From contig JACVCS010000001.1 in assembly GCA_016741915.1 (NCBI GenBank), positions 40,043 to 104,042 on the forward strand: a stretch of 64,000 nt of DNA, given 5' to 3'. Numbering within the stretch: the first letter of the stretch is position 1; every line of letters begins with the position of its first letter. Made by a program: the position numbers and the translations under genes. This DNA is from Phycisphaerales bacterium (GTDB lineage: Bacteria; Planctomycetota; Phycisphaerae; Phycisphaerales; UBA1924). Shown piece after piece: positions 1-8,944 of the stretch. The notes under the pieces were generated by a model that did not search any database, was not told the DNA's origin, and was given only the letters and a program-made list of their open reading frames with translations.

Positions 1-89
1 GGCCGGTCGTTGCATGTTCCTCGGCCTCGTCAACCGTCCCGGGCATCAGGTGTACTCCAAAGCGGGCGCACAGACGCTAGGATGCCTCC

Positions 90-533
90 ATGGCCTCATC
101 AGATACCCAAGCCGCTGCGTCCGCCGCCGCCGTCCGTCCGATCCCCTCCGACGCGACCTTCGCCGTGGCGCTCGATTGCACCAGCCTTTCCGCCACGGCG
201 GCGTTCTATAACACCGCCTTAGGCTTCGCACCCATCGGAAAGCTCCGTGAAGGGCTCATTTTCCAGGAAGTTCACCTCGAATCCCCGCAGGTTCGCGGCG
301 TCAGGATCATCCTGCGCGAAGCCTTCGGCAAACGCCCCATCGGCACCCAGCCCGGGTCAGTATTGCGGCTGGCCTTTCAAGTGCCATCTATGAAGGCCGT
401 GATCGATCGGTTCGGCGCTCACGTGATCTTCGCGGGAAACCCCCCCGCTCCGGACGCGACCTCGACCCGCTTGCTCGATCCGGACGGCTACATCGTGGAA
501 ATCTATCAGGACGCGCCCGGTTCCGGGTTCTAA
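90..533 (+). CDS. VOC-fold (glyoxalase/bleomycin-resistance type) protein
   Basis: A 147-residue protein with one vicinal-oxygen-chelate module. After about 25 low-complexity N-terminal residues (Ala/Ser rich) come the strand-helix pattern FAVALDCTSLSATAAFYNTA, then the second half around LRLAFQVPSMKAVIDRFG, and the typical end LLDPDGYIVEIYQD. VOC proteins are small metal-dependent enzymes or binding proteins; the substrate here cannot be told. Metal ligands are not all obvious, although the C-terminal Glu in IVEIYQ is where one normally sits. The ATG at 90 is preceded by an AGGAT element about 6 bases upstream. It stands alone, with a long gene-free stretch after it. Family fairly sure, function unknown. 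Confidence 0.75.
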   Translation: MASSDTQAAASAAAVRPIPSDATFAVALDCTSLSATAAFYNTALGFAPIGKLREGLIFQEVHLESPQVRGVRIILREAFGKRPIGTQPGSVLRLAFQVPSMKAVIDRFGAHVIFAGNPPAPDATSTRLLDPDGYIVEIYQDAPGSGF

Positions 534-1218
534 GGGTTTTCACTCAACTCACCCGCGATTGACTCCGCAACTGGCTTCTCCAGCCAGCCCAGCACCGCTA
601 CCCCTCCTCGGGGGGTGGCTACCGCTCGGCGCGAGAATTTGGGGATTCTTGATTGTTCTCGTCGATGACGCTTCAATAGCACCGGCCCGGCGTTTGTCCG
701 GGCCGAGTTCGTGCCGCCCCTCACCTTGGGGGGTCGGTCGTTTCAGGTCTCCGGATTTTGCCTGATCTTCTTTCGCAGAACGTCTGACCAAGCGTGGCCG
801 GACATCGGAAGCAAGGCAGTGCAAAGACGGACCCAGCCGCGTGAAGTTCGGCGGCTGATAGATCAGGTTGCTCAAAGGCTCGGTTGGTTGATTCGCAGGA
901 ACGTGTGTGATGACGACGGTTCGGCATGTTCATATCCATGATGGTTCGGTGCGGGGATCTTCGCCCCGTGCCTTTCCAAGGCTTGACAGGCTGGTTTTTC
1001 GGCCTCGTGAAGCCCTCATCGAACCGGCGCCGGTTTGCCTCGTGCCTTTGAGCGCTTTGTGCACCTGATCGGAAACCCTGGCGTCCATGCACCCTGGGTC
1101 TTTGCCCGGGGCTGAGGACGCGACCGGCCTTTTCATTGCGAGCGGATTCGCGGGCGAACGCGCTGCACCTTTGGCTCGGCGGTTTTCGCCGCGCCGTCTC
1201 GGATGGAAAGGTTCGCCC
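534..1218. other. Gene-free 685-bp region with hairpins upstream of rny
   Basis: No convincing coding sequence on either strand; open frames here have unnatural composition and no start signals. It contains a perfect 8-bp stem with a 7-base loop (683-690 with 698-705) and C-rich/G-rich short dyads around 600-618 and 715-735. A TTGACA hexamer lies at 983-988, about 230 bases before rny, but no good -10 box sits at the right distance. It may be the rny leader, a non-coding RNA, or both. No known RNA family (RNase P, tmRNA, SRP) was recognised. Confidence 0.4.
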
Positions 1219-2943
1219 ATGGTTGGTTTCAATCATTTCGTCGGTGCGGTTCTTCGTGTGGGTGTGCGGGCATCGGCCCTACTCGCGGCGGCCTTGTGCA
1301 CTTCGGCAACGTTCGGAGCTCCCGGGGGAACCCCTGCGCCGGCCTCAAGGCTCGGCGTGCCGCTGGTCCTCGGGGCGGAACTGGAATGGGCCCAGATCGC
1401 GGTGGGCGTTCTGGCGGGCGTGCTGGTCGGCGGGCCGATCGGGATGCTCGTCTGGCGCATGCTGACCGGGCAGACGGTGGTGAAGGCCCGCGAAGAGGCG
1501 GCGTCGATCACCAAGCGGGCGGAAGAGGACGCCAAGGCGGCCGTGCAGCGGGCGGAGATCGAGGCGGACAAAAAGCAGCTCGAACGCAAGGAAAAGTTCG
1601 AGGCCGATCTTTCGCGGCGGATGGAAGAGGTCCGCGAGACCGAGCGCCGGATCGCCAAGCGTGAGGACGTGCTGGACAAGAAGCTCGAAGCGCTGACCAG
1701 CAAGGAAGAGCAGCTCACCCGCCAGATTGACAGCAACAAGGCGCGTGAGGCGTCGCTGACAACCAAGGAGCGAGAGCTGACCGAGACGCTCACGCAGCAA
1801 CGCGAGAAGCTGATCCAGATCACCGGAATGTCGCTCGACGAGGCCCGCGCCACGCTCTTGCAGCGTGTCGAGGACGAAAGTCGGCACGAGATGGCGAAGG
1901 TGCAGCGGAAGATCATCGAAGAGGCGGAAGGGCACGCGAAGGAGAAGGCCCGCGAGATCACGCTCATGGCGGTGCAGCGCTACGCCACCGAGCACACCGC
2001 GGAGAGCACGGTGCGTGCGGTGCCCATCCCCAGCGACGACATGAAGGGACGGATCATCGGCCGCGAGGGTCGGAACATCCGCGCCATCGAGAAGGTCACG
2101 GGCGTGGACATCATCGTCGACGACACGCCGGGCGTGATCATCGTCTCGTGCTTCGACAAGGTGCGGCAGGCCATCGCGGTCGAGTCGCTCAACAGGCTCA
2201 TCGCCGACGGGCGCATGCACCCCTCGCGCATCGAAGAGGTCGTCGAGAAGGTCAAGAGCGAGACCGAAGAAAAGATCATCAAGATCGGCAAAGAGGCGTG
2301 CCTGGAGGTCAACCTCCGCGGCGTGCACCCGAAGGTCAGCGAGGCGATGGGCAAGCTCGCCTACCGCACCAGCTACGGGCAGAACGTGCTGCGCCACTCG
2401 GTGGAGGTCGCGTTCCTCTGCCAGATGATCGCGGATCAGTTGGGGCTCGACGGCACCGTCGCACGGCGCTGCGGCTTCCTGCACGACATCGGCAAGGCGA
2501 TGGACCACGAGCAGGAAGGCACGCACCCGCAGATCGGCTTCGACTTCGCCAAGCAGTTCGGCGAGCGCGACCCGGTGCTCAACGCCATCGCGGGTCACCA
2601 CGGCGACGTGCCCAGCACGAGCTTCTACACCCCGATCGTGATGGCCGCGGACGCGATCAGCAGCGCCCGCCCCGGCGCCCGGCGTGAATCGATGGAGAAG
2701 TACATCCAGCGGCTGGAAGAGCTCCAGAACATCGCGCGTGCCCACTCGGGCGTGACCGAGGCGTACGCGATCCAAGCCGGGCGCGAGGTGCGCGTGATGG
2801 TCGACGCGCGGAAGGTCAACGACGACGAGGCGTATTCGATTGCGCAGAGCATCGCCAAGCGCGTCAGCGAAGAGATGACCTTCCCCGGCGAAATCCGCGT
2901 GACGGTGCTGCGTGAGACACGGGCGATTGAGATCGCGCGGTGA
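1219..2943 (+). CDS. rny: Ribonuclease Y
   Basis: Membrane-anchored endoribonuclease that starts mRNA decay in bacteria lacking or complementing RNase E. 574 residues. Order: a signal-like hydrophobic stretch (about 14-33), a second membrane segment (about 57-80), a long charged coiled coil (about 85-240), a KH RNA-binding domain with GRIIGREGRN near 277-286, and an HD phosphohydrolase domain with His422-Asp423 in LHDIGKAMDHE. The usual family length is about 520 with one membrane segment. The roughly 55-residue N-terminal extension resembling a signal peptide is therefore odd, but no internal ATG precedes the anchor. The start at 1219 has a GGAAAGG element upstream; a longer frame to 1087 has none. 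Convergent with sppA. Very sure of identity. Confidence 0.95.
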   Translation: MVGFNHFVGAVLRVGVRASALLAAALCTSATFGAPGGTPAPASRLGVPLVLGAELEWAQIAVGVLAGVLVGGPIGMLVWRMLTGQTVVKAREEAASITKRAEEDAKAAVQRAEIEADKKQLERKEKFEADLSRRMEEVRETERRIAKREDVLDKKLEALTSKEEQLTRQIDSNKAREASLTTKERELTETLTQQREKLIQITGMSLDEARATLLQRVEDESRHEMAKVQRKIIEEAEGHAKEKAREITLMAVQRYATEHTAESTVRAVPIPSDDMKGRIIGREGRNIRAIEKVTGVDIIVDDTPGVIIVSCFDKVRQAIAVESLNRLIADGRMHPSRIEEVVEKVKSETEEKIIKIGKEACLEVNLRGVHPKVSEAMGKLAYRTSYGQNVLRHSVEVAFLCQMIADQLGLDGTVARRCGFLHDIGKAMDHEQEGTHPQIGFDFAKQFGERDPVLNAIAGHHGDVPSTSFYTPIVMAADAISSARPGARRESMEKYIQRLEELQNIARAHSGVTEAYAIQAGREVRVMVDARKVNDDEAYSIAQSIAKRVSEEMTFPGEIRVTVLRETRAIEIAR

Positions 2944-2971
2944 AGTTCAGTGCTGAGTGCTGAGTGGTGAG
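2944..2971 (+). repeat. Heptanucleotide repeat, TGCTGAG type
   Basis: Four 7-bp units immediately after the rny stop codon: AGTTCAG, TGCTGAG, TGCTGAG, TGGTGAG. Similar period-7 arrays abut eno (20736-20784), and 7/8-bp arrays occur at 22101-22136 and 23393-23419. Confidence 0.7.
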
Positions 2972-2981
2972 CTTTTTGGAG

Positions 2982-3001
2982 CCGTCGACTTCAGTCGACG
3001 G
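2982..3001 (+). repeat. REP-like palindrome, copy A of an inverted pair
   Basis: Perfect 9-bp stem with a 2-base loop: CCGTCGACT-tc-AGTCGACGG, followed on the plus strand by a T-rich stretch (TGTCTTTC). It lies in the convergent rny/sppA gap and may double as the rny terminator. Its partner at 3050-3069 is the same element in inverted orientation, with a paired base change in the stem. Confidence 0.75.
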
Positions 3002-3049
3002 TGTCTTTCTGCTTCGATTTTTCAGTTCAACGAGGGATAAAGAAAAGAA

Positions 3050-3069
3050 CCGACGACTGAAGTCGTCGG
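3050..3069 (-). repeat. REP-like palindrome, copy B, probable sppA terminator
   Basis: Perfect 9-bp stem CCGACGACT-ga-AGTCGTCGG. Read on the minus strand it is followed by TTCTTTTCTTT, so it could terminate sppA transcription. Compared with the copy at 2982-3001 the fourth stem pair is swapped (T-A to A-T), so pairing is preserved. Confidence 0.75.
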
Positions 3070-3117
3070 CTCTGAGGTGTTTGCGTGTGGTTCGTGCTTC
3101 TTCCCTGATCGTCGGAA

Positions 3118-5016
3118 TCACCAGCCCCAGATCAGCACGCGCGGCGTCGCGAGGATCACCGGCTCGTTCCGCAGCGTCATGATCGCTTCGAGCGACGTGC
3201 TCAGCGAGCGTGCCGCGGCGGGGTTGATCATCTTCGCGCCCGCGAGGGTGATCTGACCGATGAGGTTCTCACCCGTGATCACGCCCTGCGGCGCGGTGGC
3301 GCTGGCGCCGAAGCGGCCGAAGGCTTCCTCGAGCATCTCTTGCAGGCTCTTCGGTGCGGGGTAGTCCATCACGTCGTACGCGCCGTCGCGCAGGCCCGAG
3401 GTGCTGGCGAGGTCGGTCACGGCGTCCTTCAGCGAGCCCACCGCGTCAGCCATGCCGAGTTGCACGGCCTTTTCGCCCATGAACAACCGGCCCTCGGCGG
3501 TTTTGCTCAGGTCGATGCCCTTGCGACCCGCGGTGACGCGCGAGGTGAAGAGGTCGTAGGTCTCGGTCATCTTCTTACGGACGACGGCCTTGTCCTGCTC
3601 ACTCCAGGGGGACATGCTGCTGAACATCGCGGCGCGTGGGCCGCGGGCGCGCCCGACGGTGTTGACGTGGAGCTTTTCCATCAGACCACCCAGGGCCATC
3701 TTGCCACCCACGACGCCGATGGACCCGACGATGGAGGTGGGGTTGACGTAGACCTTTGACCCGGCGACAAGGCAGTAGTATCCGCCGCTGGCGGCCATGG
3801 ACCCGACGGAGATGAAGACGGGCTTGCCCTTGCCGCCGCTGCCCGGCGCGCCGCCCTCGGCGACGCGGCGGATGCCCTGCCAGATCATCTCGCTGGCGAT
3901 GGCGCTGCCGCCGGGGGAGTCGATGCGGACGACGAGGCCCTTGATCTTGTCGTTCTCTTCGATGTCCTTCAGTGCCCGGCGGAGCGTGCGCGAGCCGACG
4001 GAGGCCTCGCCGCCGAAGAGCCCGCCGCCCTGGCTTTCGCCGTCGATGATGGCGCCGTCGATGTGCAGCACGGCGATGGTGTCGCGTTTGGGCTCATAGC
4101 TGGGCTTCTGCATGAGCATCGAGAACATGGCGAAGGGGTTGTTCATCATCTGGGCCATGTCCTGCTGATCGGAGGGGAGCAGTTCATCGTCCCAGGAAAT
4201 CTCTTGCCCGTAGGCTTTTTTCAGGTGCGCGTCGAGTTCGGGCAGGTCGATGATGCTGTCGATCAGGCCGACCTTTTTCGCGTCGGTGTCGCTGGCCATC
4301 CAGGCGGTTTCGAGGGCCTTATCGATCCCGGCGTCGTCGAGCTTGCGCCCGGCCTTCAGCTCGGAACGCATGTTGGCGTACATCTGATCGAGCAGGCCGT
4401 TGATGTTCTCGTCCCAGGCCTTGCTGGGCTTGCTGTTGGCCATCATCTCCATCGCGCCCTTGTAATCGCCGACCTGGACGAAATCGGGCGTGATGCCGAC
4501 CCACTTCAGCGCGTCGGCGAGGAACATCTCTTCCATGTAGACGCCGGGGAGCATGACGCCGCCGCCGGATTGGATGATGACCTCGTCGGCCTTACAGCCC
4601 AGCATGATCTCGGCGGGCCCGTAGTTCTCGGCGAAGACGTGGATCTTCTTGCCCTTGGCGCGGAAGGCCTGCATGGCCTTGCCGAGTTCGTCGATGTTCG
4701 AGCGGGAGAGCTCGGCATCGACCACGCGGACGACCAGGCCCTTGATCTCCGGGTCCTTGGCGGCTTTGTCGAGGGCCTTGATCAGTTCGGGCATGTGCAT
4801 GTGACCCTTCGAGCCGCCCATGAGGGGGCTGGGGTTCTTGGCGCGGTCGGTGATTTTGCCGTCGATTTCGAGCAGCCCGATGACCGCGTCGGCCATGACG
4901 GGCGCGGAGAGGGTGGAGATGCACAGACCGGCCGCGAGGGCCGTCAGCGTTGTGCGCGGGGCGCTGAAGGAACGAAGGCGACGCGCGATCGAATCACAGA
5001 CGGCGAGCTGGAACAT
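3118..5016 (-). CDS. sppA: Signal peptide peptidase SppA, long tandem-domain form
   Basis: Membrane-bound serine protease that degrades leftover signal peptides. 632 residues with two ClpP-like halves, the size of the E. coli (67K) form. An N-terminal signal/anchor (about 25-45, ending APVMADA) is followed by the first half. That half carries the catalytic Lys in VGDYKGAM (Lys186), and the second half carries the catalytic Ser in SMAASGGYY (Ser410); E. coli uses Lys209/Ser409. The motif VVRIDSPGGSA is also present. The start at 5016 has AGGAG eight bases upstream; the frame extends further to 5196 but without a ribosome site. Divergent from the GT9 gene across a 230-bp promoter region. Very sure. 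Confidence 0.94.
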   Translation of the reverse strand: MFQLAVCDSIARRLRSFSAPRTTLTALAAGLCISTLSAPVMADAVIGLLEIDGKITDRAKNPSPLMGGSKGHMHMPELIKALDKAAKDPEIKGLVVRVVDAELSRSNIDELGKAMQAFRAKGKKIHVFAENYGPAEIMLGCKADEVIIQSGGGVMLPGVYMEEMFLADALKWVGITPDFVQVGDYKGAMEMMANSKPSKAWDENINGLLDQMYANMRSELKAGRKLDDAGIDKALETAWMASDTDAKKVGLIDSIIDLPELDAHLKKAYGQEISWDDELLPSDQQDMAQMMNNPFAMFSMLMQKPSYEPKRDTIAVLHIDGAIIDGESQGGGLFGGEASVGSRTLRRALKDIEENDKIKGLVVRIDSPGGSAIASEMIWQGIRRVAEGGAPGSGGKGKPVFISVGSMAASGGYYCLVAGSKVYVNPTSIVGSIGVVGGKMALGGLMEKLHVNTVGRARGPRAAMFSSMSPWSEQDKAVVRKKMTETYDLFTSRVTAGRKGIDLSKTAEGRLFMGEKAVQLGMADAVGSLKDAVTDLASTSGLRDGAYDVMDYPAPKSLQEMLEEAFGRFGASATAPQGVITGENLIGQITLAGAKMINPAAARSLSTSLEAIMTLRNEPVILATPRVLIWGW

Positions 5017-5246
5017 GCCTGAAACTCCTGTTGAACGGACGACGACCTGCGAGCGGAACCCGGAAACGCCGGGAGAACCGATCACCACGAGGGTACCCAA
5101 GCGGCGGCGCACCCGGCTTGATGTTTGTATCCCGGAAGGTGATGTCGGTTGCACCCGCATCAACCCCACGCGGATCATCGCAGAAGCGGTGTTCACCAGC
5201 CGAACACAACCCGCCTTGCTCGACGGATGGTCCTAGCCTTGCCCCC

Positions 5247-6350
5247 ATGGCTGAGGTCGGCGGGCAATCCGAAGCAGGCATCTTGGCGGCGATGCCCGCG
5301 CGGGTGCGTGAGGCGAAGCGGGTGCTGATCATCCGGCCGAGTGCGCTGGGGGATGTGTGCCGGAGTGTGCCGCTGGCGGTGAGCGTGAAGCGTGCGCTGC
5401 CCGGTGCGCGGGTGGATTGGCTGGTGCAGGACACCTTCGCCGACGCGGTGCGTGCGCACCCGTGCGTGGACGGCGTGGTGATTTTCCCGCGCGCTCGGCT
5501 GGAAGACTTCCACACCCCGCGCGGAGCGTTGCGATTGATGCGGTTCGTGCGGTCGCTGCGAGCGGCTCGGTACGACGTGGTGATCGACGCGCAGGGGCTC
5601 TTTCGCAGCGGGTTCTTCATGCTCGCCAGCGGCGCGCCGGTGCGGGTTGGGTACGCCAACGCACAGGAGGGTGCGTCGCTGGCGTGCACACACCGAGCGC
5701 AGGCACCGATGGAGATGCACGCGGTCGAACGTATGCTCTCGCTGGTGGAGTGCGTGGGCATTCAGCCGGTGCGTGATCTTCGCCTCGCATCGCCGACGGG
5801 CGCGTTCGAGTCGGTTTCGCGTTCGCTTGGTTTGTCGAGCGGCGCGTGCGCGGTGATCGCGCCCACGAGCCGGTGGGCCGCGAAGCGCTGGCCCGACGAT
5901 CGGTTCGCTTCCGCGACGGAGAAGTTGCTTGATCGCGGGCTGATCGAGCGGGCGGTGGTTGTCGGCTCGGGCTCAGAGCGTGCCCAGTGCCCCAGCGTGC
6001 TGTCGCTGTGCGCTCGCGACAGCCGCGTGATCGACGCGATGGGCAAGACCAGCGTCGCGCAGCTCATGGCCCTCATCGAGCATGCACAGCTCGTCATCGC
6101 CAACGACTCGGCGGCTTTGCACATGGCGGTGGGCTTCGATCGCCCAACGGTCGCACTCTTCGGCCCCACCGACATCAACAAGGTCGGGCCCTACAAACGT
6201 GAGCACGAGGTGATTCAGCATCTTCAACCGGGCGACACGCTGAACCACAAAGACCCCGCGCGGGTCGAGATGATGGCCCGCATCAGCGTTGACGAGGTTG
6301 TCGAAAAAGCAACGCGGGCGCTGAACGAAGCCGCTCAGCGCCCGGCGTAG
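5247..6350 (+). CDS. Glycosyltransferase family 9 (heptosyltransferase-like)
   Basis: 367 residues. The N-terminal half begins VLIIRPSALGDVCRSVPLAV, the typical GT9 opening. The C-terminal nucleotide-sugar half holds APTSRWAAKRWP, VVVGSGSE and NDSAALHMAVGFDRPTVALF followed by GPTD. GT9 enzymes add heptose or related sugars to the lipopolysaccharide core at the inner membrane; which sugar is used here is unknown. The chosen ATG (5247) has no clear ribosome site, and an ATG at 5292 just before the first strand is a real alternative. It overlaps nothing and is convergent with the GH31 gene, with a REP-like palindrome between their ends. Confidence 0.88.
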   Translation: MAEVGGQSEAGILAAMPARVREAKRVLIIRPSALGDVCRSVPLAVSVKRALPGARVDWLVQDTFADAVRAHPCVDGVVIFPRARLEDFHTPRGALRLMRFVRSLRAARYDVVIDAQGLFRSGFFMLASGAPVRVGYANAQEGASLACTHRAQAPMEMHAVERMLSLVECVGIQPVRDLRLASPTGAFESVSRSLGLSSGACAVIAPTSRWAAKRWPDDRFASATEKLLDRGLIERAVVVGSGSERAQCPSVLSLCARDSRVIDAMGKTSVAQLMALIEHAQLVIANDSAALHMAVGFDRPTVALFGPTDINKVGPYKREHEVIQHLQPGDTLNHKDPARVEMMARISVDEVVEKATRALNEAAQRPA

Positions 6351-6360
6351 TTTTCGTATT

Positions 6361-6386
6361 GGTGGCACGGCTCTCCAGAGCCGTGC
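6361..6386 (+). repeat. Dispersed REP-like palindrome, copy 1
   Basis: A 26-bp sequence with the core CACGGCTCTCCAGAGCCGTG (9-bp perfect stem), preceded by GGTGG. It sits in the convergent gap between GT9 and GH31. An identical 26-bp copy in opposite orientation lies at 30323-30348. No T run follows on either strand, so it is not a classic terminator. Confidence 0.8.
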
Positions 6387-6413
6387 GGACTCCGCCGAAC
6401 CGCTGAGATCGTT

Positions 6414-8630
6414 CTACCGCACCTGCACCACGATCGGCTGGCCGGCCTCGCCCGACGCTTCGGCGATCTTGCCGTCGTCACGCAGCACCTGCACCACGAC
6501 CTTCCGGCTCGGGCGTGCCATCTGGCCCTCGGCCTTACTGATGCTCACCGTCACCTTGTCGCCCTCCTGCTTCGCCTGCCAGGTCGTCAAGAGGTACTGG
6601 CCCTTCTGATACTCAAAGCCGTCGCCCGCGTCCTCGTACAGCGTGCCCGTCGCCTGACCACGCGTGTCAAGGCTCACCAGCAGCGTCAGCGGGTCCAGCG
6701 GCTTCTCGTCGTGATACTGCACGATCGGGCCCAGCGGCACGATCGCGCCCTCGCGGATCCGCAGTTCGGGCAGGTCCGGGTGGTTGTTCTCGTTGACGAT
6801 CTCGACCTTCCGCCACACGCCCCGCGGCAGCACAGGCGTCCGTGTGCCGTCGGGCATCAACTGCGGCACAACCAGCACGTCGCTGCCGATCAGGAAGCAG
6901 TCGTCCTCCGACCGCAGCGCCATGTCCTTCGGATCGGCAAAGAAGACCGGTCGAACAACGGGCAAACCCTTCACGCTCGCTTCGCGGAAGAGCGTGTAGA
7001 AATACGGCAGCAAGCGGTACCGACGCTCCAACGCTAGCCGACACGCTTTCTCCACCTCAGGCCCGAAGGCCCACGGCTCTTTATCGATGTTGCCTTTGCC
7101 CGTGTGTCCGCGGCTGAAGGGGAGCAGCGCACCGACGCCCATCCAGCGGGCGAAGTGCTTGCCGCGGGATTCGAAGTTGCCCGGGCCATTGCCGTTGAAC
7201 CCGCCGATATCGGGGCCCGCAAAGGGCTGACCCGACAGACCGAGGTTGATCGCCATGGGGATCGAAGTTTCAAGATCGAACCAGCTGGCGCTGTTGTCGC
7301 CCGTCCACGTCGCGGCGTAGCGGTGTGAACCAAGATACCCCGCGCGGGTCAGCACGAAGGGCCGCTTGGTGGGGTTGGTGGTCATGATCCCTTCGTACGT
7401 CCCCTGGGCCATAAGCATGCCGTAGACGTTGTGGAAGCGCGCGTGCGGACCCGGGGTGACGATCTGCGGCTGAATCCCCGGTCCCGACGAGTACGTCCCG
7501 CCGCGGTGCTGGTTGTCCTCGGGCATCGTCTTGCTTGCAACCGCGAAGACGGCCGGCTCGTTCATGTCGTTCCACACGCCGTCGATCCCGGTGGCCATGA
7601 AGTCCTTGTACAGACCGGCCCACCAGCCGCGGACTTTCTCCGAGGTGTAATCGGGGAAGATGCAGTTGCCCGGCCAGACCGCGCCGACGAACGTTTCGCC
7701 CTTGGCGTTCTTGACGTCGTAGCCCTTCTCCACCATCTGATCGCTGACGAAGTAGCCCTTCTCGTACTTCACGCCCGGGTCGATCATCCAGATGTTGCTG
7801 AAGCCCATCTTGCCCAGGTCGGCGTTGAGCTTCGGCACATCAGGGAACGAGTTCTTATCGAACGTGAAGACGCGGTACCCGTCCATGTAGTCGATGTCGA
7901 ACCAGATCACGTCGCACGGGATCCTCCGCGTGCGGAACTCATTGGCGATCTCGCGGACCCGCGCTTCGGGATAGTACGAGTAGCGGCACTGGTGATACCC
8001 GATCGCCCAGCGCGGCGGCAGGGGCATCGGGCCCGTCAGCTCCATCAGTGCCGTGCAGACTTCCTGAGGCGTGGCGCGATCGACGATGTAGAGCGGGAAG
8101 GCGTTGCCCTCCGCGGTGATGGTGATGGCACCGTTGAGATCGATCACCGTGCGCCAGGTGGTATCGGCGAGGATGCCGAAGGCGGTGCCGTCGGGGCGCA
8201 CGCCGAAGATCCACGGGTGCGACTGGTAGAGCGAGGCGTTGGTGGGGTCATAGCCGTAGGCGTCGGTGTTCCAGAGCGTGGTCGTTCGGCCGTTGCGCAG
8301 CAGCGGACCGGAGACCTCGCCCGTGCCGTAGAGCGAGGTGCCCGGGGCGACCTCGATGCGGACGCGGTGCTTGCCGTCGACCTTCTCGAACATCGGCTTG
8401 ATGGGGTAATCGCTGGGCAGTTCGGTTGACTTGTTCAGGGGCTTCTTCAGCGCGAAGCTCGCCACGGCGTCGCTGGGCTGCCAGTACGGTGCGTAAAACC
8501 GCGCCACGGGCTGGGTGGTTCCCTCGACCAGTTCGCCCTTGCCGGGCTGGAGTCGAGCGAGAGACTGCGAACTGCCCGCGACAAGAACGATCATGGTGGA
8601 GACAGCCAGCAGGAACGGATTGGTCGCCAT
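6414..8630 (-). CDS. Glycoside hydrolase family 31, exported alpha-glucosidase-like
   Basis: 738 residues. The N-terminal signal peptide (about 1-26, hydrophobic AVSTMIVLVAGSS then SLARLQ) indicates export. A beta-sandwich N domain (with LYGTGEVSGPLLRNGRTTTL) precedes the barrel. The GH31 nucleophile is in GVWNDMNEP (Asp355), and the acid/base is in TWTGDNSASW (Asp445). A C-terminal beta domain follows. GH31 enzymes hydrolyse alpha-glucosides or alpha-xylosides with retention; substrate preference cannot be fixed from the motifs alone. A GTG four codons upstream (8642) is an alternative start; neither has a strong ribosome site. Role likely extracytoplasmic oligosaccharide breakdown. Family certain. 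Confidence 0.92.
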   Translation of the reverse strand: MATNPFLLAVSTMIVLVAGSSQSLARLQPGKGELVEGTTQPVARFYAPYWQPSDAVASFALKKPLNKSTELPSDYPIKPMFEKVDGKHRVRIEVAPGTSLYGTGEVSGPLLRNGRTTTLWNTDAYGYDPTNASLYQSHPWIFGVRPDGTAFGILADTTWRTVIDLNGAITITAEGNAFPLYIVDRATPQEVCTALMELTGPMPLPPRWAIGYHQCRYSYYPEARVREIANEFRTRRIPCDVIWFDIDYMDGYRVFTFDKNSFPDVPKLNADLGKMGFSNIWMIDPGVKYEKGYFVSDQMVEKGYDVKNAKGETFVGAVWPGNCIFPDYTSEKVRGWWAGLYKDFMATGIDGVWNDMNEPAVFAVASKTMPEDNQHRGGTYSSGPGIQPQIVTPGPHARFHNVYGMLMAQGTYEGIMTTNPTKRPFVLTRAGYLGSHRYAATWTGDNSASWFDLETSIPMAINLGLSGQPFAGPDIGGFNGNGPGNFESRGKHFARWMGVGALLPFSRGHTGKGNIDKEPWAFGPEVEKACRLALERRYRLLPYFYTLFREASVKGLPVVRPVFFADPKDMALRSEDDCFLIGSDVLVVPQLMPDGTRTPVLPRGVWRKVEIVNENNHPDLPELRIREGAIVPLGPIVQYHDEKPLDPLTLLVSLDTRGQATGTLYEDAGDGFEYQKGQYLLTTWQAKQEGDKVTVSISKAEGQMARPSRKVVVQVLRDDGKIAEASGEAGQPIVVQVR

Positions 8631-8944
8631 GTGTGTGCTCACAAACGAAAAGTGGCCTTCGTGAACTCAGCGCCCGGAAACTCCGGTGCATCAACACACG
8701 CACCGCTTTCGGGGGAGGGGAGTGTACGCGATTTCATCCCCCGGCACCGAGGCACCGCGGGCCGGCGTGGGATTCGCACCCGCCCGAAACGGGATGCACA
8801 GATCCCCGCAACAACGGATAAGCAGGCGAAATCGAGCCGCTCAAACAGCCGTTCGAGTCGCCGGTCGTAGACCGATTGAACTCCTCCGGAACCCCAAAGA
8901 TGGGATGACGAAACGCCCACGCAAAATCCCGCGCAATCGTCCGA
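8631..8944. other. Gene-free 314-bp region between GH31 and UDP-glucuronate decarboxylase
   Basis: Both neighbours are on the minus strand, so this is the GH31 promoter region plus the UXS 3' end. No terminator hairpin with a T run, and no credible small gene. A stretch near 8760-8790 resembles a tRNA T-arm on the minus strand but no tRNA can be folded around it. Confidence 0.4.

Noticed and set aside
549..875. Small proteins in the region before rny
   Set aside because: Frames on both strands have low-complexity Arg/Pro composition and lack ribosome sites.
983..1012. Housekeeping promoter with TTGACA in front of rny
   Set aside because: The -35-like hexamer is perfect but no -10 element lies 16-18 bases downstream.
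8755..8875. A minus-strand T-arm-like stretch (GGGTGCGAATCCC) suggesting a tRNA or a selC-like gene
   Set aside because: No matching D-arm or anticodon arm could be folded, and a possible acceptor stem would span 107 bases with a mismatch. Probably chance.
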